A DNA stretch of 64,000 nt. Source: Geoglobus ahangari (GTDB taxonomy: Archaea > Halobacteriota > Archaeoglobi > Archaeoglobales > Archaeoglobaceae). The DNA lies in assembly GCF_001006045.1 (NCBI RefSeq), contig NZ_CP011267.1, positions 682,001 through 746,000 of the forward strand. The letters are read 5' to 3'. A program made the translations under genes and the position numbers. The notes beneath the pieces were generated by a model. That model was not told the DNA's origin and searched no databases. It was given only the letters and a program-made list of their open reading frames with translations. Below are positions 52,080 through 61,784 of the stretch, one piece after another (positions within the stretch are counted from its first letter, which is position 1; each line of letters starts with the position of its first letter).

Positions 52080-52146
52080 GGCAAACACCTCAGCAGATCC
52101 TTCCTGCCTTCAGAACATCACGATTTTCCCTAAGATGTTCAGCCCA

Positions 52147-52155
52147 ACAAATTTA
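52147..52155 (+). promoter_or_regulatory. TATA box of the nob1 operon
   Basis: AAATTTATG overlaps an in-frame ATG at 52155, excluding that codon as a start. Its centre is about 28 nt before GTG 52179, the leaderless start proposed for nob1. Confidence 0.55.
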
Positions 52156-52178
52156 TGCAGGTGCGCCTGAATTCCAAC

Positions 52179-52631
52179 GTGCATGTGATAGACACCTCGG
52201 TGATACTGCTGAGGAAGGCGGTGTACGAGGACATGGTGACAGTGCCGGAGGTGCTGGAGGAGGTCAGGGACGAGAGCTCCCGCCTGTATTTAGAGGTAAT
52301 AGACCTCAGGGTGGAGGAGGCGAGGGAGGAGTTCATCAAAAGAGTCAGAAGAGCTGCAGAAGCCACGGGGGATGTTTACAAGCTGAGCGAGACGGACATG
52401 AAGCTCATCGCCAAGGCTTTGGAGCTCGGTGCTGTGATCGTCACGGACGACTACGCGATTCAGAACGTGGCCAAAAAGCTCGGACTGCGCTTTGAGGAAA
52501 TAATTCAGCGCGGCATAGAAAAAGAATTTAAATGGATTCGTGTATGTAGGGGTTGTGGTAGAAAAACCCGCTACGAGATTTGTGAGGTTTGCGGGAGTGA
52601 GACGAGGCTGAAAAGGGTGGTGAAAAGATGA
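52179..52631 (+). CDS. nob1: rRNA maturation endonuclease Nob1
   Basis: 150 residues from GTG 52179 (MHVIDTSVILLRKAV). A PIN domain with acidic residues D5, E29-E30 region, D83-like (SETDMKLIAKAL) and VIVTDDYAI (two Asp) is followed by a zinc ribbon CRGCGRKTRYEICEVCGSE. It trims the 3' end of 16S rRNA. It heads a tight operon with gfcR, aglJ and mqn genes. Confidence 0.93.
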   Translation: MHVIDTSVILLRKAVYEDMVTVPEVLEEVRDESSRLYLEVIDLRVEEAREEFIKRVRRAAEATGDVYKLSETDMKLIAKALELGAVIVTDDYAIQNVAKKLGLRFEEIIQRGIEKEFKWIRVCRGCGRKTRYEICEVCGSETRLKRVVKR

Positions 52632-53218
52632 GCAAGATTGACGACCTGATGGAGAGGGCGAGGCAGCTCAAGGAGAAGGGGTTGACAACAGGGGAAATTG
52701 CTGACGAGCTCAACGTCTCGAGAGAGACCGCTCTCTGGCTCCTCACCAAGGCCAAGACCGAGAGGCCACCCTCAGACGTTTACGTCGAGATGAAGAGCGT
52801 TTCATCCTCATCCATGAGGCTCAGGGGGATGGCGAGGATTCTCGCGGACATGATAATCGAGCACGGCGATCCTGATGTGATCGTCGGCGTTGCAACCTCC
52901 GGAATCCCGGTCGCCACGATGGTTGCCGAGGAGCTCGGCTGCGAGCTCGCGATCTACTACCCAAGAAAGCTGAAGTGGGACGGGGAGGAGAGCCACGTAA
53001 GGGGGACCTTCAGCGAGAACTTCGCCAGCGTTGCGGGAAAGGCCTGCGTCATTGTTGATGACATAATCACGACGGGGAACACTGTTCTGGAAGTTGCCGA
53101 AAGCATCAGGAAGAGAGGAGGCAACGTTCTCGCCTCGGCCGTCCTCGTGGACAAGCGTAGTCAGGAGGATCTGAGTGGAATTCCCGTTCTCAGCGTTCTA
53201 AGGGTTTTCAGGCTGTAA
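52628..53218 (+). CDS. gfcR: Orotate phosphoribosyltransferase-like regulator GfcR
   Basis: 196 residues. An N-terminal helix-turn-helix (LTTGEIADELNVSRETALWLLTKAK) is fused to a phosphoribosyltransferase domain with VGVATSGIPVATMVAEELG and the PRPP loop ACVIVDDIITTGNTVLEV. Halophile GfcR controls sugar metabolism. Whether this one has enzyme activity is unknown. It overlaps nob1 by 4 nt. Confidence 0.88.
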   Translation: MSKIDDLMERARQLKEKGLTTGEIADELNVSRETALWLLTKAKTERPPSDVYVEMKSVSSSSMRLRGMARILADMIIEHGDPDVIVGVATSGIPVATMVAEELGCELAIYYPRKLKWDGEESHVRGTFSENFASVAGKACVIVDDIITTGNTVLEVAESIRKRGGNVLASAVLVDKRSQEDLSGIPVLSVLRVFRL

Positions 53219-53219
53219 A

Positions 53220-54143
53220 ATGAAGGTTAGAATCCTCATCCCGGCCCTCAACGAGGAGGAGAGCATAGGCGACGTGATAGACGGATTCAGGAAGCTCGGC
53301 TACGACAACATTCTGGTGATAGACGGACACAGCACTGACAGGACGAGGGAGATTGCGAGGGAAAAAGGGGCCGAGGTGGTGGTTCAGAGCGGGAAGGGGA
53401 AGGGACAGGCGGTTCGCGAGGCCTTCGAGATTCTGGATGACGATGTTGTCGTGATGATCGACGCTGACGGAACGTATCTGCCTGAAGATGTTGAGCTCCT
53501 CCTCGAGCCGATCAGGAGGGGTGTGGCAGACCACGTTGTTGGGAACAGGCTGGTGAACTTTGAAAAAGGCGCTTTCACAAGGCTCAACCTTCTGGGGAAC
53601 AGGATCATCAACTTCATTTTCCGCTTCTTTTACGGGGTGGAGCTCCACGACATACTTTCCGGCTACAGAGCTTTAACGAAGGAGGTTTACAAAACAGTAG
53701 AGCTCCAGAAAAGCGGGTTTGAGGTTGAAACGGAGCTAACTGTTGAGACGATAGCCAATGGGTTCAGGATGCTTGAGGTGCCCGTCAGGTACAGGAGGAG
53801 GGCCGGAAGAACCAAGCTCAGGCCGTTCTCGGATGGATACAGGATAATCTCAACCATCTACAGCCTCCTCGGCAGGTACAGCCCCGGGAGGTACTTCTAC
53901 CTCCTCGGGACGATTATGGTCGCGCTTGGCTTTGTGGGAGGGCTATACGTCGTCTACGAGTGGTTCAGGAGGGTCTCCCACTTCCTGCTCGTCAACCTCG
54001 TCACCATGCTGATTGTGTCGGGGCTGCTCATAATCGCGGTTGGGCTATTAAGCGACTCCCTCTTCAGGATAAACGTTCAGCTCAAGAGAGAGCTCAGAGA
54101 AATCCGAAGGAGGTTAGAGGAGATTGAACGTAAGGGAGATTGA
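53220..54143 (+). CDS. aglJ: Family 2 glycosyltransferase, AglJ-like
   Basis: 307 residues. The GT-A domain has ILIPALNEEESIGDVIDGF, VIDGHSTDRT and MIDADGTYLPEDVE (DxD); GYRALTKEVYK and EVETELTVETIANGF follow. Two C-terminal membrane helices (about 225-245, 260-285) and a charged coil end it. AglJ adds the first sugar to dolichol phosphate for N-glycosylation. The dolichol-phosphate mannose synthase family is close. Confidence 0.85.
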   Translation: MKVRILIPALNEEESIGDVIDGFRKLGYDNILVIDGHSTDRTREIAREKGAEVVVQSGKGKGQAVREAFEILDDDVVVMIDADGTYLPEDVELLLEPIRRGVADHVVGNRLVNFEKGAFTRLNLLGNRIINFIFRFFYGVELHDILSGYRALTKEVYKTVELQKSGFEVETELTVETIANGFRMLEVPVRYRRRAGRTKLRPFSDGYRIISTIYSLLGRYSPGRYFYLLGTIMVALGFVGGLYVVYEWFRRVSHFLLVNLVTMLIVSGLLIIAVGLLSDSLFRINVQLKRELREIRRRLEEIERKGD

Positions 54144-55131
54144 GGCGCTATTTGAGGAGAACCTGCACGAGCTGGGAAAGCGGGCCGACAGTCTGAATCG
54201 TGGCATCGCTACGTTCTCCATCAACAAGCACATCAACTACACCAATGTCTGCGTTTCCAAATGCCCGATCTGCGCGTACTACAGGACGGAAGGCTACGTG
54301 ATGAGCGTGGATGAGGTTGTTGATTCCGCTCTGTCAGCGGTTTCGCTGGGGGCAAAGGAGCTCCACATAGTGGGCAGCCACAACCCGGAGATAGGGGTGG
54401 AGTACTTCGAGGAGATCTTCAGGAGGATAAAGGAGCGGGCTGGAAACGGGGTGGTGATAAAGGCGTTAACGGCCACGGAGGTCAGCTACTACGCCAGAAA
54501 GGAAGGGATGAGCGTAAGGGAGTTTCTCAGCAGGCTGAGGGATGCAGGGCTCGACATGATGCCCGGGGGAGGTGCGGAGATCCTCGTGGAGCGGGTGAGG
54601 AAAAGGATCTCCCCCCACAAGGCCGACTCGAGGGAGTGGCTCAGGGTAATGGAGATCGCTCACAGCCTCGGCATAAGGAGCAACGCCACCATGCTCTTCG
54701 GGCATGTGGAGTCCTACAGGGACAGGGCGGTGCACCTCTACAGGATCTGGAGGCTTCAGGAGAAGACTGGGGGCTTTCTGTCCTTCATTCCCTTAGTGTT
54801 TCATCCCGAGAACACCTCGTTCAGCCATCTAAGCAAAGCCAGTCCTCAGGACGTGCTGAAGACCATAGCCGTGTCGAGGATAGTGCTGTCGAACTTCAGG
54901 GGGATAAAGGCCTACTGGGTGATGCTCGGGGAGAAGCTGGCTCAGGTGGCCCTCAACTATGGAGCGAATGACGTGGACGGCACAGTCATGGGCGAGAGGA
55001 TCGCCCACTCTGCAGGAGCGAAGACGCCGCTCGAGATGGCCAAGGAGAGGCTCGTGGAGCTCCTCAGGGGTGCTGGGAAGACTCCAGCTGAGAGGGATGC
55101 GTACTTCAACGTTCTGGAGGTTTACGAATGA
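54124..55131 (+). CDS. mqnE: Aminodeoxyfutalosine synthase (radical SAM)
   Basis: 335 residues from TTG 54124, overlapping aglJ by 20 nt. The radical SAM motif CVSKCPIC lies near residue 40. HIVGSHNPEIGVEYFEEIFRRI and MMPGGGAEIL distinguish the MqnE branch. It condenses the MqnA product with SAM to start menaquinone synthesis by the futalosine route. It is coupled to mqnA. Confidence 0.9.
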   Translation: MNVREIEALFEENLHELGKRADSLNRGIATFSINKHINYTNVCVSKCPICAYYRTEGYVMSVDEVVDSALSAVSLGAKELHIVGSHNPEIGVEYFEEIFRRIKERAGNGVVIKALTATEVSYYARKEGMSVREFLSRLRDAGLDMMPGGGAEILVERVRKRISPHKADSREWLRVMEIAHSLGIRSNATMLFGHVESYRDRAVHLYRIWRLQEKTGGFLSFIPLVFHPENTSFSHLSKASPQDVLKTIAVSRIVLSNFRGIKAYWVMLGEKLAQVALNYGANDVDGTVMGERIAHSAGAKTPLEMAKERLVELLRGAGKTPAERDAYFNVLEVYE

Positions 55132-55871
55132 GGGTCGGCAAGTTCGGGCTGGTGAACAACTTCCTCCCCTACTACCACCTCGAAAAGGAGGGGAGGTACG
55201 AGATCGTCGAGGACTCTCCCAAGAACCTCGCCAGAATGCTCCAGAGCGGTGAGATCGACTACGCTCCAGTCCCCTCATTCTTCTACCTCGCGAACCGGGA
55301 CAGGCTTGAGGCCCACTCATTCTGCGTAGCTTCGGATGGAGAGGTGTACAGCGTCGTCGTGGTGTCGAAAAGGAAGAGGCTCGACGACTCCCCCATTGCC
55401 GTGACGACGAAGTCCGTCACCTCGGCGAGAATGCTGGAGATAATCGTGAGGGAGAAGGGGATGATAAACAGGCTCGTCCCCGCTGATGGCAGCTTTTTTG
55501 AAATGCTTGAGAGCTACGACCACGCCCTCGTAATCGGGGATGAGGCGATAAAGGCGAGGATGGTGTTCCGGGTTGTGATGGATATAGGAGAGGAGTGGAG
55601 GGAGATAACCGGCCTTCCGGCAGTTTTCGGGATCTCTGCATCTCAGAGGGGGAGAGGTGACGCGAGGTCTGTGGATGACGATCTGGTGAGCTCCTACAGA
55701 AAGGGAATGGAGACCCTCGACGAGGTAGTCGAGATTGCGAGCATGAAGTTCAGGATGCCTGCAGAGTTCCTGAGGGTTTACTTCTCCGAGCTCGTCCACG
55801 TTGCGGGAAAGAGGGAGTTGAGGAGCCTCGATGTCTTCGAGGAGATGTGTCATGAGCACGGACTACTTTGA
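55128..55871 (+). CDS. mqnA: Chorismate dehydratase
   Basis: 247 residues. It removes water from chorismate to give 3-enolpyruvylbenzoate. The fold is that of a periplasmic binding protein: VGKFGLVNNFLPYY, EIDYAPVPSFFYL, IAVTTKSVTSARMLEIIV and ALVIGDEAIKA. Lies between mqnE and mqnC, confirming the pathway. It overlaps mqnC by 20 nt. Confidence 0.92.
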   Translation: MRVGKFGLVNNFLPYYHLEKEGRYEIVEDSPKNLARMLQSGEIDYAPVPSFFYLANRDRLEAHSFCVASDGEVYSVVVVSKRKRLDDSPIAVTTKSVTSARMLEIIVREKGMINRLVPADGSFFEMLESYDHALVIGDEAIKARMVFRVVMDIGEEWREITGLPAVFGISASQRGRGDARSVDDDLVSSYRKGMETLDEVVEIASMKFRMPAEFLRVYFSELVHVAGKRELRSLDVFEEMCHEHGLL

Positions 55872-56913
55872 AAAGAATTTGAGCGGAGAGGATCTCACGT
55901 TTAAAGAAGCCCTGCAGCTGTTTGAGCTGCCCCTGCAGGACGTGGGGCTGATAGCAGACAGGATAAGGAGGGAGAGGTGCGGAGACGTTGTTGGCTTTGT
56001 GATCGACAGGAACATAAACTACACCAACGTCTGCGTGTCCAAGTGCAAGTTCTGCGCCTTTTATGCCAGAGGTGAGGGGGATGCGTACCTCCTCAGCTAT
56101 GAGGAGATACTGGACAAGGTGGGGGAAGCGGTCGAGCTCGGTGCCACCCAGATAATGCTTCAGGGCGGGATGAACCCGGAGCTCGGGATAGAGTGGTTCG
56201 AGGGGCTGTTCAGGGAGATAAAGAGGAGGTTCCGCGTTGATGTGCATAGCCTTTCCCCTCCGGAGATAATCTACCTCGCCAAGAAGGAGAGGGTCAGCGT
56301 CAGGGAGGTCATCTCAAGGCTCAGGAGCGCGGGCCTCGACTCCATCCCGGGGGGAGGGGCGGAGATACTCTCGGATGAGGTCAGGCTGAGGATAAGCAGC
56401 AAGGGAACGAGCGACGACTGGATAAGGGTGATGAGAACCGCCCACGAGCTTGGCATGAAAACCACGGCAACAATGATGTTCGGGCATGTGGAGGAGGACA
56501 GGCACATTGTGGAGCACCTCTTCAGGATAAGGGATCTGCAGAGGGAAACTGGAGGGTTCACGGCATTCATCCCTTGGAGCTTCCAGCCCGGAAACACGGA
56601 GCTCTACAGGGCTGTTAAGGAGCCGGCACCACCTGTAAGGTACCTGCAGATAGTCGCGATCTCCAGAATAGTTCTGCACAACATCAGGAACCTTCAGGTC
56701 TCGTGGCTCACTCAGGGAATGGACATCGCCACGCTCGCCCTCGACTTCGGTGCAAACGACTTTGGCGGTGTCATGCTGGAGGAAAACGTCGTCAGGGCGA
56801 CGGGCAAACCCTTCACCCCGGCGAGGGTGGAGGAGATCGTGGGGAGGATAAGGTCTGCGGGCAGGGTTCCCGTGAGAAGGGACACGTACTACAACATCTT
56901 GGAGTACTACTGA
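55852..56913 (+). CDS. mqnC: Cyclic dehypoxanthine futalosine synthase (radical SAM)
   Basis: 353 residues from ATG 55852. Radical SAM motif CVSKCKFCAFYARG (about 62-75), LQGGMNPELGIEWFEGLFREI, SIPGGGAEIL and PWSFQPGNTELYR are MqnC marks. It cyclises dehypoxanthine futalosine. The remaining steps (MqnB, MqnD and later) are not in this window. Menaquinone would serve as membrane electron carrier. Confidence 0.92.
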   Translation: MSTDYFEKNLSGEDLTFKEALQLFELPLQDVGLIADRIRRERCGDVVGFVIDRNINYTNVCVSKCKFCAFYARGEGDAYLLSYEEILDKVGEAVELGATQIMLQGGMNPELGIEWFEGLFREIKRRFRVDVHSLSPPEIIYLAKKERVSVREVISRLRSAGLDSIPGGGAEILSDEVRLRISSKGTSDDWIRVMRTAHELGMKTTATMMFGHVEEDRHIVEHLFRIRDLQRETGGFTAFIPWSFQPGNTELYRAVKEPAPPVRYLQIVAISRIVLHNIRNLQVSWLTQGMDIATLALDFGANDFGGVMLEENVVRATGKPFTPARVEEIVGRIRSAGRVPVRRDTYYNILEYY

Positions 56914-58013
56914 CCCCTCCTCTCCACAATTTTCTCCAGCTTCTCAGCTATTGCGAACGAGTGCTTCGACATTATGGCACCGGTAACGGAGGTGATGAGC
57001 ACGGCTGTGGTTATCGCAGACACTATCCTCTCGTCTCCAAACGCGAACGCGAGGAACACAGAGAACTCTCCCCTCGCGATCGTGTCTATTCCTATCTCTA
57101 TCCCGGACTTCCACGAGCCGAATACCCTCATCCCAGTGATGATCCCCGAGGTGACCTTTCCCACTATTGCCAAAGCGGAAAGGATGATGCCGAGAGTTAC
57201 CGCCTCACCCGAGATCTCCGCCGTAACTCCGAAGAAGAAAAAGAATAGTATCAGGAACACATCCTTGAACGGAAGGATTATCTCCTCAACCCTCCTTATG
57301 CCTGAGAGCATCATTCCGAGCATGAGTGCGGCATAGGCAGCAGGAATGTGGAAGAACTCCTCGAACGCAAGCCCGAGCATCGCGAGCGAGAACGCGAGGA
57401 GGGCCGGAACCTCATCGTCCCGGCTGAAAACTCCAGCGGCATACTTGGGCGTGTAGTTGGAGAGGATGTAGATCGCGGCCGTGAAGACGGAGAGCTTTAC
57501 CGCAAAGAGCAGCAGCGTGGATGGGTCGAGGCTGTTCAGGATGATCAGGATGGCTATGACTATGTCCTCGAAGACCATTATCCACACGACCGTCTCAGCT
57601 TCCCTCATTATGAGCTTCCTGTTCTCGATGAGGGACTGTATGACAATGGCCGAGCTGGAGATGTAGATTGCTGAGGCGAGCAGGAAGGACTGCTGGAACG
57701 AAAAGCCGGCAAGCATCGCGAAGATGAACGTTAGCGAGAAGTTCACGACGAAGTCGTATATTCCTGCCGAGACAATGGTTCTTCTCTTCTCTGAGATCTC
57801 CTTGGGGTTTATGTGAAGGCCTATGTAGAACAGGAGGAAGATGACCCCGATCTCGGCTATGCTCCTCGAGACCTCGTCTCCCCTAATCACCCCGAGCCCA
57901 GAGCTGCCGAGTAGAATTCCGACGATGATGTACGCGGGTATGGCTGGAAAGGAGATTCTCTTGGCTATCAGCGCAAGTACGGAGCAGATTATCCCAGCTA
58001 TGACAAGATCCAT
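56907..58013 (-). CDS. Cation:proton antiporter, KefB/CPA2 family
   Basis: 368 residues with about 12 membrane helices. SFPAIPAYIIVGILLGSSGLG and VFLLFYIGLHINPKEI at the start, and the intramembrane acidic region IMVFEDIVIAILI, are CPA2 marks. It likely exports K+ or Na+ against protons. It ends convergently on mqnC by 7 nt and follows a TrkA-C type regulator gene by 1 nt, as in KhtT-KhtU. Confidence 0.9.
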   Translation of the reverse strand: MDLVIAGIICSVLALIAKRISFPAIPAYIIVGILLGSSGLGVIRGDEVSRSIAEIGVIFLLFYIGLHINPKEISEKRRTIVSAGIYDFVVNFSLTFIFAMLAGFSFQQSFLLASAIYISSSAIVIQSLIENRKLIMREAETVVWIMVFEDIVIAILIILNSLDPSTLLLFAVKLSVFTAAIYILSNYTPKYAAGVFSRDDEVPALLAFSLAMLGLAFEEFFHIPAAYAALMLGMMLSGIRRVEEIILPFKDVFLILFFFFFGVTAEISGEAVTLGIILSALAIVGKVTSGIITGMRVFGSWKSGIEIGIDTIARGEFSVFLAFAFGDERIVSAITTAVLITSVTGAIMSKHSFAIAEKLEKIVERRGQ

Positions 58014-58014
58014 G

Positions 58015-58497
58015 CTATATCCCCAGAATTTCCTCCTCGAACTTCTTTATCTGATCCTTATCGCCTATGACCACGATCATGTCTCCCTCCTCGAATATGA
58101 AGTGGGGTGGCGGGCTGATGATCGTATGACCTTTCCTCGAAACGGCGACTATGTTAACCCCCGTTCTCTTCCTTATCGCGAGCTCCTCTATGGTCTTTCC
58201 AGCCAAGTTCTTGCCCACAGTGTAGGTGTGCATAGCAACGGTCAGATCGGGGATGCCCATGAAGTCGACCTCTATGCTCTCCTTCTCCTTCTCAACCGGG
58301 GCTCCGGAGAGAACGGTCGCGAGCCTCTTCGCCTCGCTGTCGGTCAGCTCGACCGAACAGGGCTTCCCGCACGACTTCTCCTGAATGTAGAGCTGAACCC
58401 TCTTGTTGAGCAGGAATATGACGGCTATCTTATCTCCACTGGCAGTCTCGAGTTCGTACTTTGTGCCTATCCCCTCCATGCCGATGAATCTGACCAT
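58015..58497 (-). CDS. TrkA-C domain regulator of the antiporter (KhtT-like)
   Basis: 160 residues. The N-terminal 75 residues resemble KhtT-type regulators (MEGIGTKYELETASGDKIAVIFLLNKRVQLYI). The C-terminus is a TrkA-C domain (KNLAGKTIEELAIRKRTGVNIVAVSRKG and EEGDMIVVIGDKDQIKKFE). It probably senses a nucleotide or pH and gates the antiporter encoded 1 nt downstream. Confidence 0.88.
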   Translation of the reverse strand: MVRFIGMEGIGTKYELETASGDKIAVIFLLNKRVQLYIQEKSCGKPCSVELTDSEAKRLATVLSGAPVEKEKESIEVDFMGIPDLTVAMHTYTVGKNLAGKTIEELAIRKRTGVNIVAVSRKGHTIISPPPHFIFEEGDMIVVIGDKDQIKKFEEEILGI

Positions 58498-58578
58498 GCG
58501 TATTGTTTTCCCTTTGCAGTAAAAACCTTTCCGGGAGTTTGAGAAACCTTATATTTTAGTTTCTACAAGAAAGGCGCG

Positions 58579-59379
58579 ATGGAGATCGACGGTTTGATTC
58601 TCGACATAGACGGCGTGATATCGAGGGGCAGGAAGCCCATAGAGAGGGCCATAGAGGGCTACAGGATGCTGAAGGATGCGGGGATAAAGGTCGTCTTCGT
58701 CTCCAACAACTCGACGAGGAGCAGGAGGATAATGTTCGAGAGGTTCGCGAGCTTCGGCATAGATGCTGAGGAAGAGGACCTGATAATCGCCACCCACGCA
58801 ACCGCCGTTTACATCGCGAGAGAACACGGGAAGGCCAGAATATACACAACCGGGGAGCCGGGGCTTCAGGAAGAGCTGCAGAACCTTGGACACGAGCTCG
58901 TTGATTACAGAGAGGCGGAGTTCCTCGTTGTTGGGTCAAACAGGGGAATAAACTTCGAGATCTTCACCAAAGCACTAAGGCTCGCCCTTAACGAGAACAT
59001 CAGGTACGTTGCAGTCAACCCGGACAAGGTTTTTCCGGCTGAGGACGGGCCGATCCCCGGAACAGGGCTGATAATCGGCGCTCTCTACTGGATGACGGGC
59101 AGGATGCCAGATGCTATAGTCGGGAAGCCATCGAAGATCATAATGGAGCAGGCCATAGAGAGGCTCGGGCTGGACAGGGATAGGGTGGCCATAGTTGGGG
59201 ATCAGATAGACGTTGACGTGCTCGCGGGCAAGAATGCGGGGATAAAGACGATCCTCGTCCTCTCGGGAGTTACGGACGAGTCGAACTACAGGAAAAAGGT
59301 AGAGGAGGTAGGAGTGGAGCCGGATTACGTCTTCAGAGACCTGTACGAGGTGGCTCAGAGGCTGACGTCCTCGAAGTAG
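58579..59379 (+). CDS. HAD-IIA family phosphatase (NagD/phosphoglycolate phosphatase-like)
   Basis: 266 residues. Motif I LILDIDGVISRG, motif II VFVSNNST, motif III VGKPSK and motif IV VAIVGDQIDVDVLAGKNAG, with the C2-type cap between II and III. The phosphoester substrate is unknown. A CTTATATTTT box is about 27 nt before the ATG. Its end overlaps the Mrp gene convergently by 25 nt. Confidence 0.9.
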   Translation: MEIDGLILDIDGVISRGRKPIERAIEGYRMLKDAGIKVVFVSNNSTRSRRIMFERFASFGIDAEEEDLIIATHATAVYIAREHGKARIYTTGEPGLQEELQNLGHELVDYREAEFLVVGSNRGINFEIFTKALRLALNENIRYVAVNPDKVFPAEDGPIPGTGLIIGALYWMTGRMPDAIVGKPSKIIMEQAIERLGLDRDRVAIVGDQIDVDVLAGKNAGIKTILVLSGVTDESNYRKKVEEVGVEPDYVFRDLYEVAQRLTSSK

Positions 59380-60119
59380 TCCCTTTCATAGCTCTCTATT
59401 TCTCCCACATCCGAAAGCTCTGCCAGCTCGGGATCAACGGGAATCTCTGCAATCACTTTCAGCCCGTACTTCTCGGCAAGCCTCTTCGCCTTGTCCCTGC
59501 CAAAGATGTACGAGATCTCTCCACAGTGGGGGCAGCGGAAGTAGCTCATGTTCTCCACGATTCCGCTCACCTCCGTGTTCATCATCCTGGCCATGTTAAG
59601 CGCCTTCTCCACGATCAGCGACGTGAGCTCTGTTGGCGAGGCCACCATCACAACCCCATCGAGCTTAACCGTCTGCATGAGTGTGAGGGGTGCGTCGCCG
59701 GTTCCGGGTGGGAGATCGAAGAGCAGGTAGTCCAGCTCGCCCCAGTCTGTTTTCCCGAGCAGATCCTTCATCACTCCTGTAATCATCGGCCCCCTCCAGA
59801 TAACGGGCGTGGAGGAGTCCGGGAGCAGGAACTGGATGGAGAGAACCTTTATGCCGTACTTCTTGGTCACGGGCGGCTCTATCCCCTTATCGGTGAAGCC
59901 GACGTTGGCGGAATCAAGGCCGAAGAGCTTGGGTATGCTCGGCCCGAGAAAGTCGGTGTCAAGAATTGCCACCCTGTTCCCCTTCTTGGCGAGATGGATC
60001 GCGAGAAGGGCGGTGACGGTGGACTTTCCAACCCCACCCTTTCCGCTCATTATTGCAATCTTCTTCTTCACGCTGCTCAGCTTTTCCTCAATCTCCTGAT
60101 CGCTAACGGTCTGGTGCAT
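59355..60119 (-). CDS. Mrp/Nbp35 (ApbC) iron-sulfur carrier ATPase
   Basis: 254 residues. Deviant Walker A SGKGGVGKSTVTALL near residue 25, LDTDFLGPSIPKLFG, DLPPGTGDAPLTL and the cluster-binding CPHCGE near 195 are canonical. It holds and delivers [4Fe-4S] clusters. A TATA-like GAATATTTATTC box lies about 26 nt upstream, so it has its own promoter. Confidence 0.94.
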   Translation of the reverse strand: MHQTVSDQEIEEKLSSVKKKIAIMSGKGGVGKSTVTALLAIHLAKKGNRVAILDTDFLGPSIPKLFGLDSANVGFTDKGIEPPVTKKYGIKVLSIQFLLPDSSTPVIWRGPMITGVMKDLLGKTDWGELDYLLFDLPPGTGDAPLTLMQTVKLDGVVMVASPTELTSLIVEKALNMARMMNTEVSGIVENMSYFRCPHCGEISYIFGRDKAKRLAEKYGLKVIAEIPVDPELAELSDVGEIESYERDYFEDVSL

Positions 60120-60151
60120 GAACCCATCTTGCGGTTATGAATAAATATTCT

Positions 60152-60700
60152 TTACGCGGTCATGTGCCAGTCCATACTATGCATCTCTATCTCTCTCTTC
60201 TTCCTCTCCATGAACCTCTGGACTGTAGAGTGCTGGGCCCCGTCTATGAGCATCATTATCGCCTCCCTCGCCGCCGAAACGTTCTCCACATTGCCGATGA
60301 TTGAGACGTACTTGTCGTAGATCGAGACGTGCACGTTGAGGGTCTCCTCTATTAGCCTCCTCATCTTGCCCTCCTTGCCTATTATCCTGCCCTTTATCCT
60401 CTCCATCGCCTTTGGGGAGATGTACTGGCTGAGGTCTATGCTCTCGAGGATCGTGAAGTCATCGTCAAGAATCCTCATCGCAACATCGGGGTTGAAACCC
60501 CTCGCGATTGCGTTTACAACATCCTTCGCCTTTAAAAATCCAACCGCATCCTCTCCCCTCGTTATCTCCACGACACCGTTCTTGCTGTCTATTCTTATCC
60601 TGCAACCCGTCTTCTCCTCGAGCCTCTTCTTCACCTCGCCTTCCTTCCCGATCAGCACGCCCACCCTGTCGGGCGGAATCCTGATCTCTATGCTCTCCAT
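60152..60700 (-). CDS. KH-domain protein, Dim2/Pno1-like
   Basis: 182 residues from ATG 60700; an ATG three codons upstream overlaps rio1. Two KH domains: GVLIGKEGEVKKRLEEKTG and GRIIGKEGKMRRLIEETLN, followed by a short C-terminal helix. Archaeal Dim2 binds 16S rRNA near its 3' end and works with Nob1 and Rio1; both are encoded in this window, rio1 directly upstream. Confidence 0.9.
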   Translation of the reverse strand: MESIEIRIPPDRVGVLIGKEGEVKKRLEEKTGCRIRIDSKNGVVEITRGEDAVGFLKAKDVVNAIARGFNPDVAMRILDDDFTILESIDLSQYISPKAMERIKGRIIGKEGKMRRLIEETLNVHVSIYDKYVSIIGNVENVSAAREAIMMLIDGAQHSTVQRFMERKKREIEMHSMDWHMTA

Positions 60701-60705
60701 AACAA

Positions 60706-61783
<1,078 letters not shown>

Positions 61784-61784
61784 G

